From positions 434,001-498,000 of the forward strand of contig NZ_CVRM01000011.1 in the NCBI RefSeq assembly GCF_001258055.1: DNA of 64,000 nt, in the 5' to 3' direction. Below the pieces are notes generated by a model, which had not been told where the DNA came from, made no database searches, and saw only the letters and a program-made list of their open reading frames with translations. Made by a program: the position numbers and the translations under genes. Positions 27,569 through 36,802 of the stretch are shown here, one piece after another. The stretch comes from Phaeobacter italicus (GTDB lineage: Bacteria; Pseudomonadota; Alphaproteobacteria; Rhodobacterales; Rhodobacteraceae). Positions within the stretch are counted from its first letter, which is position 1. Every line of letters begins with the position of its first letter.

Positions 27569-27663
27569 GGCTTTCTATCGCAGATCCATCCTGACAGGAA
27601 TTGGCAGGAGCCTAGCCACATAAGCCGATCATCAGCAACAGCGAAGTTTGAAAGGTCATTGAT

Positions 27664-28293
27664 ATGCCAACGCTTTACCACTCTCCCAACAGCCGGTCCT
27701 CCCGTGTGATCGCACAGCTCATGCTCATGAAAAAGCTGGACGCGGTCGAGATTGTAACCGTCGATGTGCCCCGCCATGACGGCGCCGGTCGCCGTGACCC
27801 GCGCAACCCCCATCCCGAAGGCAAGGTGCCCTATCTTGTCACCGATGAAGGGCAGGGCATCCGCGAGAGCGCGGCGATCATGATGTATCTGGATGAACTC
27901 TTTGGACAGCCGTTCAGCCCGCAGATCGGCACGCCTGATCGGGGCCGCTATCTCAGCTGGATGGCCTACTCCGGTGGGGTGCTGGAACCGGTTCTGGTGG
28001 CGGCCTTTTCCGGTCTGGATCACGCCGCATTCAAGAGCACGTTCCGCAGCATGGAAGAGGTCTGCACAGCGCTGGAGACAGCGCTGGAGGGGGGCTGCTT
28101 TCTCTTGGGTGATGCGCTCTGCGTTGCGGATATTCTGCTGGCATCGCCTTTCCAGTGGGCGCCGCACCTGATGCCGGACAGCCCTGCGATCAAGGCTTGG
28201 GTGAAACGGGTCGATGAGCGTCTTGATGGTGACGCAATCGCGGCGTTCGAGGCCGAGGCAATGAAAGAGCTGAGCGCGCTGGAAGACGCCTGA
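27664..28293 (+). CDS. Glutathione S-transferase family protein
   Basis: This 209-aa protein has an N-terminal thioredoxin-like domain (LYHSPNSRSSRV with the likely catalytic Ser/Tyr, then HPEGKVPYLV with the cis-Pro and RESAAIMMYL that binds the glutathione gamma-Glu). The all-helical C-terminal domain contains ALCVADILLASPF. Substrate is unknown. It lies divergent to a WYL regulator that may control it. Confidence 0.9.
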   Translation: MPTLYHSPNSRSSRVIAQLMLMKKLDAVEIVTVDVPRHDGAGRRDPRNPHPEGKVPYLVTDEGQGIRESAAIMMYLDELFGQPFSPQIGTPDRGRYLSWMAYSGGVLEPVLVAAFSGLDHAAFKSTFRSMEEVCTALETALEGGCFLLGDALCVADILLASPFQWAPHLMPDSPAIKAWVKRVDERLDGDAIAAFEAEAMKELSALEDA

Positions 28294-28326
28294 AGCGCGA
28301 CGGCAAAAAAAGGGGGGTGTGCGGGA

Positions 28327-29049
28327 TCAGTCCCGCGCGCCGCCACCCCACTGCAACATCGCCCCCTCAAGGTCGCCATAGCCGGTGTGGCGATGCTCAA
28401 ACGCCAGCCCCATCCGGTCGGCGCAGTCTTTCGCCTTGGCAAGAAGATCAGCGTCGGTGATCTGTGACTGGTAGACCAGCTTGGTGTAATTCCCGAACAC
28501 CATGTCCCGCAGTTCCGGATGCTTATCGAGGCCCATTGGTCGCCAGACAAAGGCATCAAACTGTTTCACCAGGAAATCGGTCAGGTAAAAGGCGGTGATT
28601 TCGCCCTCATCGGTGTGGCGGGCAAAGGTCTCGTTGCCTTCAAAGAAGGAATAGCAATGCGGCCCTGCGATCATCTCGACACCAAGCTCCGCGCATTTGC
28701 GCTCCAGCACTCCGCCGGTCCCGCAGTCGGCGTAGACCACATGAATGGTGTCGTAGGTCATGCGATGTTTCGCGACAGCCCCTTCGACAGCATCGACAAT
28801 CTGTTCAGGATAAAGGTGCAGTTTCGCAGGCAGGCAGGTCAGGTCGATGTGATCCAGTTGATTTGCATCCTTGATGGCAAGGATTTCACGGGCAAGCGCC
28901 CCACAGGCAATCAACAGGATACGGCCGGTCTTTTTCTCCGGGGCTGCCAGACCCCGTTCGGTGAGGGAGCTTTCCTCAAGCGAACGCCCTGAGGGCGGTT
29001 GGAACGCCGCCCGCTCAGTCAGGCGGGCGGCGCGTCCTTTGCGTGCCAA
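28327..29049 (-). CDS. DUF1638 protein associated with the corrinoid protein
   Basis: This 240-aa protein contains a DUF1638 domain (GRILLIACGALAREILA, VVYADCGTGGVL, MIAGPHCYSFFEG). Conserved Cys and His residues in these segments could bind a metal or cofactor. It begins with TTG one base after the corrinoid gene stop, so the two are co-translated; the first 40 residues are poorly conserved in character and the true start could be later. DUF1638 genes are commonly found beside corrinoid methyltransferase genes, but its biochemical role is not known to me. A role in loading or maintaining the corrinoid is inference. Confidence 0.82.
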   Translation of the reverse strand: MARKGRAARLTERAAFQPPSGRSLEESSLTERGLAAPEKKTGRILLIACGALAREILAIKDANQLDHIDLTCLPAKLHLYPEQIVDAVEGAVAKHRMTYDTIHVVYADCGTGGVLERKCAELGVEMIAGPHCYSFFEGNETFARHTDEGEITAFYLTDFLVKQFDAFVWRPMGLDKHPELRDMVFGNYTKLVYQSQITDADLLAKAKDCADRMGLAFEHRHTGYGDLEGAMLQWGGGARD

Positions 29050-29050
29050 A

Positions 29051-29752
29051 TCAGGCGCTCATCTGGTTGTGCTTGCGCGAAACAAAGTCCTTGGCCATTT
29101 CAACTGCAACGGCGGCATCACGGCAGTAGCCGTCAGCACCGATTGCCTTGCCAAACTCTTCGTTGAGCGGCGCGCCGCCAACCAGAACGATGTAGTCATC
29201 GCGCTTGCCTTGCTCGACCATCGTGTCGATCACGACCTTCATGTAGGGCATGGTGGTGGTCAGCAGAGCAGACATGCCGAGGATGTCGGGCTTGTGCTCT
29301 TCAAGCGCTTCCAGGTAGTTTTCAACCGGGTTGTTGATGCCGATGTCGACCACCTCAAAGCCTGCGCCTTCCATCATCATGGATACCAGGTTCTTGCCGA
29401 TGTCGTGGATGTCGCCCTTGACGGTGCCAATGACCATGGAGCCCATGCGCGGCGCACCGGTTTCAGCCAGCAGCGGCTTCAGGATCGCCATGCCGCCCTT
29501 CATCGCGTTTGCCGCAAGCAGCACTTCGGGGACGAACAGGATGCCGTCACGGAAGTCGGCGCCAACGATGGTCATACCGCCAACCAGTGCTTCGGTCAGG
29601 ATCTTGTAGGGGGCCCAGCCGCGCTCCAGAAGGATGTTCACACCTTCTTCGATTTCTTCTTTGAGACCATCGTAGAGGTCATCAAACATCTGCTGAACGA
29701 GTTCTTCGTCGTTCAGTTCTGCCAGGATGATGTCATCTGCGTCGTCCGACAT
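29051..29752 (-). CDS. Cobalamin-binding corrinoid protein, likely methionine synthase subunit
   Basis: This 233-aa protein contains a helical cap (VNILLERGWAPYKIL) and a Rossmann B12-binding domain. The DxHxxG motif (D114, H116, G119 in KGDIHDIGKN) supplies the cobalt-ligating His, and the downstream SALLTTTMPYMK and VLVGGAPLN segments complete the B12 site. It matches methyl-carrying corrinoid proteins (MtaC/MtbC-like and the B12 module of MetH). The ATG at 29752 follows AAGGAA. With a stand-alone homocysteine methyltransferase 1.5 kb away, it is most simply the B12 subunit of a split MetH; service to a methylamine methyltransferase is the alternative. Confidence 0.88.
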   Translation of the reverse strand: MSDDADDIILAELNDEELVQQMFDDLYDGLKEEIEEGVNILLERGWAPYKILTEALVGGMTIVGADFRDGILFVPEVLLAANAMKGGMAILKPLLAETGAPRMGSMVIGTVKGDIHDIGKNLVSMMMEGAGFEVVDIGINNPVENYLEALEEHKPDILGMSALLTTTMPYMKVVIDTMVEQGKRDDYIVLVGGAPLNEEFGKAIGADGYCRDAAVAVEMAKDFVSRKHNQMSA

Positions 29753-29957
29753 GGGCGTATTCCTTACTAGGCGGGGGAGTCTCCCCGGCGTGGCATCTTT
29801 TTTCCGTATTGGTCCAGATTGTCGCAAGGTGACTGCATTATTTGCGACATTGCCAAGTTCCGAACCGACCTATAGGCGCAAAACTAGCGGATTAATAATG
29901 AAGATTTCGCATGCAGATGTTCGGTTCTGCTTGTTTGTTCTTTATTTGTTCTCCCGC

Positions 29958-31070
29958 ATGTCCCATATAGACACCATGACCGAGTTTTCCGACCAATCCC
30001 CCCTGCGTCGCAAAGCGCGCGCCAGTCTCAGCAATGCGGCAGGCCGCTTTGATTTGCAGCGCGCGGCTGTTGATGACGGTTGGTCAAACACGACAGATTC
30101 GGACGAGCGGGAGGTCCCGAAGATCGAAACCGACATCCGTTTTGAGCAGGCCCGTAGCCTGATCAACTACAACAAATCCCCGGATCTGCCCTTTGACAGG
30201 TCAATTAACACCTACAGGGGGTGTGAACACGGGTGCATCTATTGCTTTGCGAGACCCACACATGCCTACCTCGGCCTTTCGCCGGGACTTGATTTCGAAA
30301 CCCGGCTGATTGCGCGGCCCAACGCAGCAGAGGTCTTGCGACACGAGCTGTCGTCGCCGCGCTACAAGGTTGCGACGCTGGCGATAGGGACCAATACCGA
30401 TCCCTATCAGCCCTGCGAACGGGATCTGAAGCTGACGCGGGATTGCCTTCAGGTTCTGTCAGAGTTCGCCCATCCGGTTGCCATCGTAACCAAGGGCGCG
30501 CTGGTGGAGCGGGATATCGACATCCTTGCGCCAATGGCCGCGCGGGATTTGGTGCGTGTCGGGATTTCCGTCACCACGCTTGACCCTGACCTGTCGCGAC
30601 GGATGGAGCCCCGCGCGCCGTCTCCTGCACGGCGTCTGGCTGCCATCCGCAGACTGCGGGACGCCGGTATACCCGTGCGCATCATGTGTTCGCCCTTGGT
30701 GCCGGGGCTCACCGATCATGAGCTTGAGGCGATGCTGGCAGCTGGGGCTGAGGTCGGGGCGGATGCCGCAAGTTGGATCATGCTGCGCCTGCCGCGCGAG
30801 GTGTCAACGCTCTGGCAGGAATGGCTGGCCGAACATGCCCCTTTGCGCGCGGAAAAGGTCATGAACAGGCTTCGGGAAATGCACGGTGGACGGGACTATG
30901 ACCCGCGCTGGGGGCAGCGGATGCGGGGCGAGGGGCCCTATGCCGATGTGATCTCCAACCGGTTCAAGGCGGCGTGCAAGCGTCTGGGGCTCAATCAGCG
31001 TTCGGAGCCTCTGCGCAGTGATCTGTTTGCCCGCCCGCCGCAGGCTGGCGATCAGTTGGCATTGTTCTGA
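29958..31070 (+). CDS. PA0069-family radical SAM protein
   Basis: This roughly 370-aa protein has the radical SAM cysteine motif CEHGCIYC within YRGCEHGCIYCFARPTHAYL. It also has LAIGTNTDPYQPCERDLKLT and VTLDPDLSRRMEPRAPSP, typical of the PA0069/SplB-like family. The start may be 29958 (MSHIDT) or 29976 (MTEFSD); neither has a strong ribosome site. The reaction is unknown. It is divergent from the corrinoid gene, with about 200 bp between starts, and converges on the homocysteine methyltransferase gene. Confidence 0.88.
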   Translation: MSHIDTMTEFSDQSPLRRKARASLSNAAGRFDLQRAAVDDGWSNTTDSDEREVPKIETDIRFEQARSLINYNKSPDLPFDRSINTYRGCEHGCIYCFARPTHAYLGLSPGLDFETRLIARPNAAEVLRHELSSPRYKVATLAIGTNTDPYQPCERDLKLTRDCLQVLSEFAHPVAIVTKGALVERDIDILAPMAARDLVRVGISVTTLDPDLSRRMEPRAPSPARRLAAIRRLRDAGIPVRIMCSPLVPGLTDHELEAMLAAGAEVGADAASWIMLRLPREVSTLWQEWLAEHAPLRAEKVMNRLREMHGGRDYDPRWGQRMRGEGPYADVISNRFKAACKRLGLNQRSEPLRSDLFARPPQAGDQLALF

Positions 31071-31115
31071 ACGGGAGCGGATTTTCGCGTCCGTCACGCG
31101 CCCGCGCAGCAAAAA

Positions 31116-31163
31116 GGCCCGCAGACACAGCGCGGCATTTGTGCCGACGTGCCTCTGCGGGCC
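31116..31163. terminator. Stem-loop between convergent radical SAM and methyltransferase genes
   Basis: GGCCCGCAGA (31116-31125) pairs with TCTGCGGGCC (31154-31163). The loop is long (28 nt) but contains further pairing; AAAAA on the left flank gives a U-tract for the minus-strand transcript. Confidence 0.7.
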
Positions 31164-31209
31164 CTTGGGCTTTGGGTGTGGGCCTGTTGGCCCGTCAGTT
31201 CAGCGCCGA

Positions 31210-32232
31210 TTATGCGCGGCGGCGTCCGCGTCCGCGACGACGCTCACCACCGGCGCTGGCATCGTCACCGGTGCCATCACTGTCGGACGAAAACGGGCCG
31301 AGAACCGAAACGATCTGATCGAGGGTTGGGGCATCTCCCCGCGAGCGGGTATCCAGTGCCTCGCGCATGGCGCGCAGGTGTTCCGGCATGGTGCCACAGC
31401 AGCCGCCAATGATCTTGGCGCCACAGTCGCGGGCCATTGCTGCGTATTCGCCCATCAGTTCCGGCGTGCCGTCATAGTGGATGTGGCCGTCGACATACTT
31501 GGGGATGCCCGCGTTGCCCTTGGAGATGATTGGCCGGGTTGTGCCCTGTGCGGCAAACCCAAGCACGGTGCGCAGGATATCCGAAGCGCCAGTGCCGCAG
31601 TTGGCACCATATGCAAGCGGCGCCGGGTCGAAATCCTCGACCAGCTTGGCCATATCAGCAGAGGTCACGCCCATCATGGTGCGCCCGGCGGTGTCAAAGC
31701 TCATGGTGCCGCACCAGGGCATATCCGCCAGCTTGAACGCCTCTGCGGCGGCGCGGAATTCTTCTGGTGCAGAAATCGTTTCGAGCCACAGCACGTCAAC
31801 ACCGCCCTCTTTCAGGGCTTCGGCCTGTTCGTGGAACATTTCAACGGCGAGAGCATGGCTCAGCTCTCCCACCGGTTCCATGATTTCCCCGGTCGGACCG
31901 ACAGAGCCCGCCACCGCGATCTTGCGCTCTGCGCGATCTGCGACATTGCGGCCAAGCTCGGCCCCCGCCATGTTCAGCTCGCGCACACGGCGCTGTGCGT
32001 CGTGCAGCTTCAGGCGGGCAGCGGTGCCACCAAAGGTGTTGGTCAGGAACAGATCGCTGCCTGCATCAACAGAGCCCTGATACAGTGCTTCGATCTTTTT
32101 GGGTTCGTCTACGTTCCACAGTTCCGGCGCGTCGCCAGACTGCAGACCCATGTTGAACAGGTTGGTGCCGGTGGCACCATCAGCCAGCAGCGCGTCCTTG
32201 CTTTCGAGCAGGGTGATGAAAGTGTTGGTCAT
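31210..32232 (-). CDS. Homocysteine S-methyltransferase (split MetH / BHMT-like)
   Basis: This 340-aa protein is a homocysteine-binding TIM barrel with the three zinc ligands in place: Cys212 (GANCGTG) and Cys278-Cys279 (GGCCGT). The N-terminus LLADGATGTNLFNMGL and FLTNTFGGT are typical of the MetH N-terminal module and betaine-homocysteine methyltransferases. It lacks the folate, B12 and reactivation domains of full MetH, and a separate B12 protein is encoded nearby, so it likely methylates homocysteine using methyl-cobalamin on that partner. Betaine as direct donor is the alternative. It ends in an unusual Arg-rich tail. Confidence 0.87.
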   Translation of the reverse strand: MTNTFITLLESKDALLADGATGTNLFNMGLQSGDAPELWNVDEPKKIEALYQGSVDAGSDLFLTNTFGGTAARLKLHDAQRRVRELNMAGAELGRNVADRAERKIAVAGSVGPTGEIMEPVGELSHALAVEMFHEQAEALKEGGVDVLWLETISAPEEFRAAAEAFKLADMPWCGTMSFDTAGRTMMGVTSADMAKLVEDFDPAPLAYGANCGTGASDILRTVLGFAAQGTTRPIISKGNAGIPKYVDGHIHYDGTPELMGEYAAMARDCGAKIIGGCCGTMPEHLRAMREALDTRSRGDAPTLDQIVSVLGPFSSDSDGTGDDASAGGERRRGRGRRRA

Positions 32233-32295
32233 GATCTCGTCCTGTCAACGGGGGCGGCGGCGGATCCGCCGGAAAATGGAGAATGGTTCGGTCTT

Positions 32296-34296
32296 TCATG
32301 CCCTGCGGGAGAGGGCAAATGCATTTTCTTCAAGTTCATTATGAGGCGGCTGCGAGATCGTCTGTTCCACGCCGCTGGAGGGCAGGTTTGCGACATATGC
32401 GGCTGCGGCCTCCCACGTCATGTCGGCGAGATCCTCTTGGCTGAGGGCCTGCTGCTGCGAAATGCTGGCGGGGGGTGTCCGGATTGGCTCGGGCCAATGC
32501 ACCAGGCGGATCAGATCGGCCAGCGCCAGTGCCATCTGGGTCCAATTGGGGGCAGCGGCATAGCGCGGCTCCCAGGTGGGGGCAAAGCTCTCTTTGAAGC
32601 GGCGCAGGCCCTTGTCGAAATGCCGTGCCAGCAGGTGATCGGGAACCGCAGCAAGCGACAGGCGAGGGATGGCGCGTGCAGCCGCATCGGTCAAGGCAGC
32701 CCGGATCAGGGCGTGGCCAGTGCCATCAGGGGCGTCGGGGCGCAGGCGAACAAGATCCAGACACCATTCCTCAGCGGCGGCATGAAAGCTCATGAAGCCG
32801 ACGATCTCGTCGTCCTGCCAGGCAAGAAACACCTCCTGGCGCTGAAGATAGCCGGGCTCAAACCGGCCCATTGTCGTGCCCCTGGCCCGTCCGTGCCGTG
32901 CGCGCCAGGCTGCATCAACGTGGCTCATCTGCTCAAGTGGCAGCGCATCGGAGGCGGGCAGAACAACAACGCCCGCTTTTTCGGCCTGACGCAGCTTGCG
33001 ACGCAGTTGGCGCAGGCGCGGGCCTTGATCCTGAAAACGGTTCGGGCTCAGCACGGCCTCGCTTGCGATGCGCAGAACACGCCAACCAGCCCTGCGGGTG
33101 GCCTGAGCACAGACTGCGTCACATTTATAAAGGCACGCTGCGCTGTTGCGCGATCTGGCGTGGTGACGCAGCCCATCGAGGGTTTCGCTGATCCGGCCAG
33201 AGATCGGGCCAAAAAGGGCAATGCTCGCCTGTGTTGTATCCAGAACGGCCAGTTGGTTCAGGCCAAAGGCATGGATCCGGCCACCGTTCTGGGCGATGAC
33301 CTGGGTTTCCGCGCAGGTTCGGTGATGGGGCAGGTGGGCCGCGTCGCGAATGTCGTGCCCCAGTTCATCAACAGACCCCTCTTTCGAAAAGGCGCGCGGG
33401 AACAGGAGTGTGGCCCCTGCAACGCAGGCGGGCAGCGCATAGTAGATGAGGCGAAAGGCCACGATCGCTGCGATGATGTCAGCCCCTGCTGTGGTCGGCA
33501 AAAGAGCGCAGAGCGCCAGCTCAAACGCGCCTGCACCGCCCGGCGCTGATGAAAGCAACGCCACGCCAAGCGCAATGAAATAGGCTGGCAGCAGCGCCGT
33601 CAGGGCGATCTCGCTTCCAGCTGGAAGAAGAAGCCACAGCGCAGTGCCCGCGGCGGTCACGTCAATCAGCGCCCACCCCGCAAATGCAAGCTGCGCGGTG
33701 AGCGAGGGCCAGCGCAAAGCTACCGGCCCCATTCGCATCACCGGAAAAACGGCACTCAGGACCAGACCCGTTGCCAGTGCGGCCAACATCAGTGTGCCAA
33801 TCAGGCGCATTTGGGAGGTGTCACCAACCATCACGAGCGCCGTCGCGCAAATCGCCGCCAACGCCAGCATGAAACTGACAGATACCATCGCCGTCAGGCG
33901 TGTTGCGGTCACGGGGCCAAGCCCCGGCATCAGGCGCCAACGCGCAAAGGCTCCGGTGATCAACCCGAACCCGATGGTCTGGGACAAGGCAATAGCTGCC
34001 ATTCCCGCCCGTCGCGCCCCGCGTCCATTCAGCCCGGTTTGCAGATGCCTGTGGGCAACGCTGTCATAGCGGCCAAGCGCCCAGAAACTGATTGCCGTGG
34101 CGATCAAAGCGCCAAGCCATTGATGCAGGGAAAACGCGCCCAAGGTCGCGCCGAGCTCGGCAAGATCGGGCAGGGCGACGGTGCGCTGCAGGATGTCGAG
34201 GCAGGCAATGGTGACTACCAGCGGCAGCAGAATGCGGATAAACTGTGGTACGTGCCAACGCGCATGTCGCGCGCGGCTGAGCCGAGTGAGTGGCAT
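32296..34296 (-). CDS. MprF-like membrane protein with DUF2156 aminoacyl-transferase domain
   Basis: This 666-aa protein has an N-terminal half with about eight hydrophobic segments, similar to the flippase part of MprF (for example SSAPGGAGAFELALCALLP, a characteristic loop). The C-terminal half is a GNAT-like DUF2156 domain (GRARGTTMGRFEPGYL, VGFMSFHAAAEEWCLDLVR). MprF proteins transfer Lys or Ala from tRNA to phosphatidylglycerol and flip the product, altering surface charge. The ATG at 34296 is supported by AGGGACA. Whether lipid aminoacylation is the activity here is not certain. Confidence 0.85.
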   Translation of the reverse strand: MPLTRLSRARHARWHVPQFIRILLPLVVTIACLDILQRTVALPDLAELGATLGAFSLHQWLGALIATAISFWALGRYDSVAHRHLQTGLNGRGARRAGMAAIALSQTIGFGLITGAFARWRLMPGLGPVTATRLTAMVSVSFMLALAAICATALVMVGDTSQMRLIGTLMLAALATGLVLSAVFPVMRMGPVALRWPSLTAQLAFAGWALIDVTAAGTALWLLLPAGSEIALTALLPAYFIALGVALLSSAPGGAGAFELALCALLPTTAGADIIAAIVAFRLIYYALPACVAGATLLFPRAFSKEGSVDELGHDIRDAAHLPHHRTCAETQVIAQNGGRIHAFGLNQLAVLDTTQASIALFGPISGRISETLDGLRHHARSRNSAACLYKCDAVCAQATRRAGWRVLRIASEAVLSPNRFQDQGPRLRQLRRKLRQAEKAGVVVLPASDALPLEQMSHVDAAWRARHGRARGTTMGRFEPGYLQRQEVFLAWQDDEIVGFMSFHAAAEEWCLDLVRLRPDAPDGTGHALIRAALTDAAARAIPRLSLAAVPDHLLARHFDKGLRRFKESFAPTWEPRYAAAPNWTQMALALADLIRLVHWPEPIRTPPASISQQQALSQEDLADMTWEAAAAYVANLPSSGVEQTISQPPHNELEENAFALSRRA

Positions 34297-34440
34297 GACT
34301 GTCCCTGGGCACAATTGGTTATAGCCAAAAGCTATAGTCCAGGGAGATTGTTACAGTGTTAACTGCGTAAACTGCGCGCAAATCCAGCCGCAAATCCGTC
34401 CAGAATGCGCGCAGCCACCCAAGGTGGTCTTGGCTGGTCC

Positions 34441-34758
34441 TCAGTCGAGGGCGTTCAGGATCTGCGCCTTGGCCTCAAGCAGCAGCTCTGCCCGTTTTGC
34501 GCGCACGTCGGCGTCACTGGCCTTGCCCTCCAGATCGCTGTTGACCTTGCGAAGCACATCCTCAAAGCCGGCTTCCTCAAAATCGGCCTTCACAACCTCC
34601 TGGGCATAGCTTTCGGCGTCTGCCCCGGATTTGCCCAGCAGATCCGCCGCCCAAAGGCCCAGCAACCTGTTGCATCGGGCCTCGGCCTTGAACTGCATTT
34701 CCTCATCATGTGCGAATTTGTTCTCGAACGCCTGTTCGCGATTGTCAAATGTGGTCAT
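34441..34758 (-). CDS. F1-ATPase inhibitory zeta subunit (DUF1476)
   Basis: This 105-aa helical protein (MTTFDNREQAFENKFAHDEE, then RCNRLLGLWAADLLG and KADFEEAGFEDVLRKV) matches the DUF1476 family. That family was identified as the zeta subunit that inhibits ATP hydrolysis by the alphaproteobacterial F1-ATPase through its N-terminal segment. The ATG at 34758 follows GGGAGGGG, better than an upstream in-frame start. It stands alone on the minus strand, divergent from purC. Confidence 0.92.
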   Translation of the reverse strand: MTTFDNREQAFENKFAHDEEMQFKAEARCNRLLGLWAADLLGKSGADAESYAQEVVKADFEEAGFEDVLRKVNSDLEGKASDADVRAKRAELLLEAKAQILNALD

Positions 34759-34996
34759 AACCCCTCCCACAATACAGATGAAAACACTTACCTTTCAAAT
34801 ATGTGCACGCGCTGGCCCTGCTGCAAGGAAAACCGCCTTCCTTCCTGTCAAAGCGCCAGCAGAAAGGGGGCGGGTGGGGTGAACCACCTGCATTGATGCG
34901 AGAATGTGGCAGCAACCTTGCGGCAACGCCTCCCTTGCCTTATGAGGGCGGCAGATCGCGGGATCAGATTCCCGCTCTTTTCCCGAAAGGCTCTGC

Positions 34997-35758
34997 ATGG
35001 CACGTCGCAAGAAGATCTACGAAGGCAAGGCAAAGACGCTTTACGAAGGGCCTGAACCAGGCACTATCGTGCAGTATTTCAAAGACGATGCCACAGCATT
35101 CAACGCGGAAAAGCACGATGTGATCGAGGGCAAAGGCGTTCTCAACAACATCCTGAGTGAATTCTTCATGCAGGGTCTGGGCCAGATCGGCGTACCGACC
35201 CATTTCCTTAAGCGGCTGAACATGCGCGAACAGCTGGTGCGCAGCTGCGAGATCATCCCGCTTGAGGTCATCGTGCGCAACTATGCCGCAGGCTCCATCT
35301 GCAAGCGTCTTGGTCTGGAAGAGGGCACCCAGCTGCCGCGCCCGATCGTCGAATATTGCTACAAGGACGATGCGCTTGGCGATCCGCTGGTCACCGAAGA
35401 GCATATCGCCGCCTTTGGCTGGGCCAGCCAGCAGGACATGGACGACATCCTGAGCCTCGCGCTGCGCGTCAATGATTTCATGTCCGGCGTGATGCTGGCT
35501 GTCGGCATCAAGCTGGTGGACTTCAAGATCGAGATCGGCCGCATCTATGATGGCGATTTCCAGCGACTGGTTGTTGCTGACGAAATCAGCCCCGACAGCT
35601 GCCGCCTGTGGGATCTGAAGACCGGCCAGAAGCTCGACAAGGATGTGTTCCGCCGTGATCTTGGCAGCCTGACCGACGCCTATACCGAAGTCGCGCGGCG
35701 TCTGGGTGTGATGCCCAACAATCCGCCCGCGCCCGGCAAGCCGACGCTGGTGAACTGA
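34997..35758 (+). CDS. purC: SAICAR synthetase PurC
   Basis: This 253-aa phosphoribosylaminoimidazole-succinocarboxamide synthase shows [19 protein letters not shown], the ATP-binding [25 protein letters not shown] and [11 protein letters not shown]. It ligates aspartate to CAIR in purine synthesis. A GAAAGG site precedes the ATG. It is the first of a local purC-purS-purQ group, with hairpins between purC and purS that may tune expression downstream. Confidence 0.97.
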   Translation: MARRKKIYEGKAKTLYEGPEPGTIVQYFKDDATAFNAEKHDVIEGKGVLNNILSEFFMQGLGQIGVPTHFLKRLNMREQLVRSCEIIPLEVIVRNYAAGSICKRLGLEEGTQLPRPIVEYCYKDDALGDPLVTEEHIAAFGWASQQDMDDILSLALRVNDFMSGVMLAVGIKLVDFKIEIGRIYDGDFQRLVVADEISPDSCRLWDLKTGQKLDKDVFRRDLGSLTDAYTEVARRLGVMPNNPPAPGKPTLVN

Positions 35759-35774
35759 TTTAGAACTGCCCAAG

Positions 35775-35840
35775 ATCCCGCCCTGACGAGGGGCGGGATT
35801 TTGACTATCTGTCCAACGAAAAGGCCCGATGCCGGGCTTT
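35775..35840 (+). terminator. Two tandem hairpins between purC and purS
   Basis: ATCCCGCCC (35775-35783) pairs with GGGCGGGAT (35791-35799), followed by TTTTG. A second hairpin, AAGGCCCG/CGGGCTTT, spans 35821-35840. The first looks like a terminator or attenuator; the second sits 26 bp before the purS start. Confidence 0.72.
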
Positions 35841-35866
35841 GTCATCGAAACCTGAGGGAAAACACG

Positions 35867-36097
35867 ATGAAGGCACGTGTGCATGTGATGCTGAAAAACG
35901 GAGTTCTGGATCCGCAGGGCGAGGCGGTCCGCCACGCGCTTGGCGCTCTTGGCTTTGACAAGGTGGGCGGCGTGCGCCAGGGCAAGGTGATCGATCTGGA
36001 TCTGGCCGACGACGCAACCGAGGCGGATGTTGCCGAGATGTGCGAAAAGCTGCTCGCCAACACCGTGATCGAATCCTACAGCATCGAGATGCAGTGA
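35867..36097 (+). CDS. purS: Phosphoribosylformylglycinamidine synthase subunit PurS
   Basis: This 76-aa protein has [37 protein letters not shown] and [11 protein letters not shown], the complete PurS pattern. PurS bridges PurL and PurQ in the three-part FGAM synthase of alphaproteobacteria. The ATG at 35867 gives the correct length; the frame is open further upstream but without homology. The stop overlaps the purQ start (TGATG). purL is not in the window. Confidence 0.95.
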   Translation: MKARVHVMLKNGVLDPQGEAVRHALGALGFDKVGGVRQGKVIDLDLADDATEADVAEMCEKLLANTVIESYSIEMQ

Positions 36098-36765
36098 TGA
36101 AGGCGGCTGTAGTTGTCTTTCCCGGTTCGAACTGTGACCGCGATCTTGCGGTTGCGTTTGAACAGGCGGGCTGTGAGGTGTCGATGGTCTGGCACAAGGA
36201 CAGTGCCCTTCCCGAAGGTGTCGATATTGTCGGCGTGCCCGGTGGTTTTTCCTACGGTGATTATCTGCGCTGCGGTGCCATCGCGGCCCAGTCGCCGATT
36301 TGCAAGGCCGTGGTAGAGCACACCAATCGCGGTGGATATGCCATCGGTGTCTGCAATGGGTTTCAGATCCTGACAGAGACCGGCGTTCTGCCAGGGGCGC
36401 TGTTGCGCAATGCGGGTCTGAAGTACATCTGCCGCACGGTTGATCTGCAGGTGGCGACATCGAACAGCGTCTTCACCGAAGGGTACAAGGCCGGTGACGT
36501 GATTGGCGTGCCGATTGCCCACCACGACGGCAACTACTTTGCCGACGCGGAAACCGTTGCGATGCTGGAAGATCAGGATCGCGTGGCCTTCCGCTATGTG
36601 GACAACCCGAACGGATCCATTGCCGATATCGCAGGCATCCTGTCCGAAAACCGCCGTGTGCTTGGCATGATGCCTCACCCGGAACGCGCCGCTGACGAAG
36701 GTCACGGCGGCACCGACGGGGCGGCAGTCTTCCGCGCATTGGCAGGGCTCGTCACTGCTGCGTGA
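36097..36765 (+). CDS. purQ: Phosphoribosylformylglycinamidine synthase glutaminase PurQ
   Basis: This 222-aa class I glutamine amidotransferase opens with [14 protein letters not shown]. The nucleophile is in [12 protein letters not shown] (Cys), and the His-Glu pair lies in [11 protein letters not shown] near the C-terminus. It supplies ammonia to PurL. It is translationally coupled to purS by a one-base overlap. Confidence 0.96.
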   Translation: MKAAVVVFPGSNCDRDLAVAFEQAGCEVSMVWHKDSALPEGVDIVGVPGGFSYGDYLRCGAIAAQSPICKAVVEHTNRGGYAIGVCNGFQILTETGVLPGALLRNAGLKYICRTVDLQVATSNSVFTEGYKAGDVIGVPIAHHDGNYFADAETVAMLEDQDRVAFRYVDNPNGSIADIAGILSENRRVLGMMPHPERAADEGHGGTDGAAVFRALAGLVTAA

Positions 36766-36802
36766 CTTGTGGACGCGCAGCGGGTTGCGTTAGGTTTTGA
36801 CC

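Noticed and set aside
31018-33549. 843-codon plus-strand open frame
   Set aside because: It is antisense to the homocysteine methyltransferase and MprF-like genes, both with clear motifs; its own sequence is low in recognisable structure.
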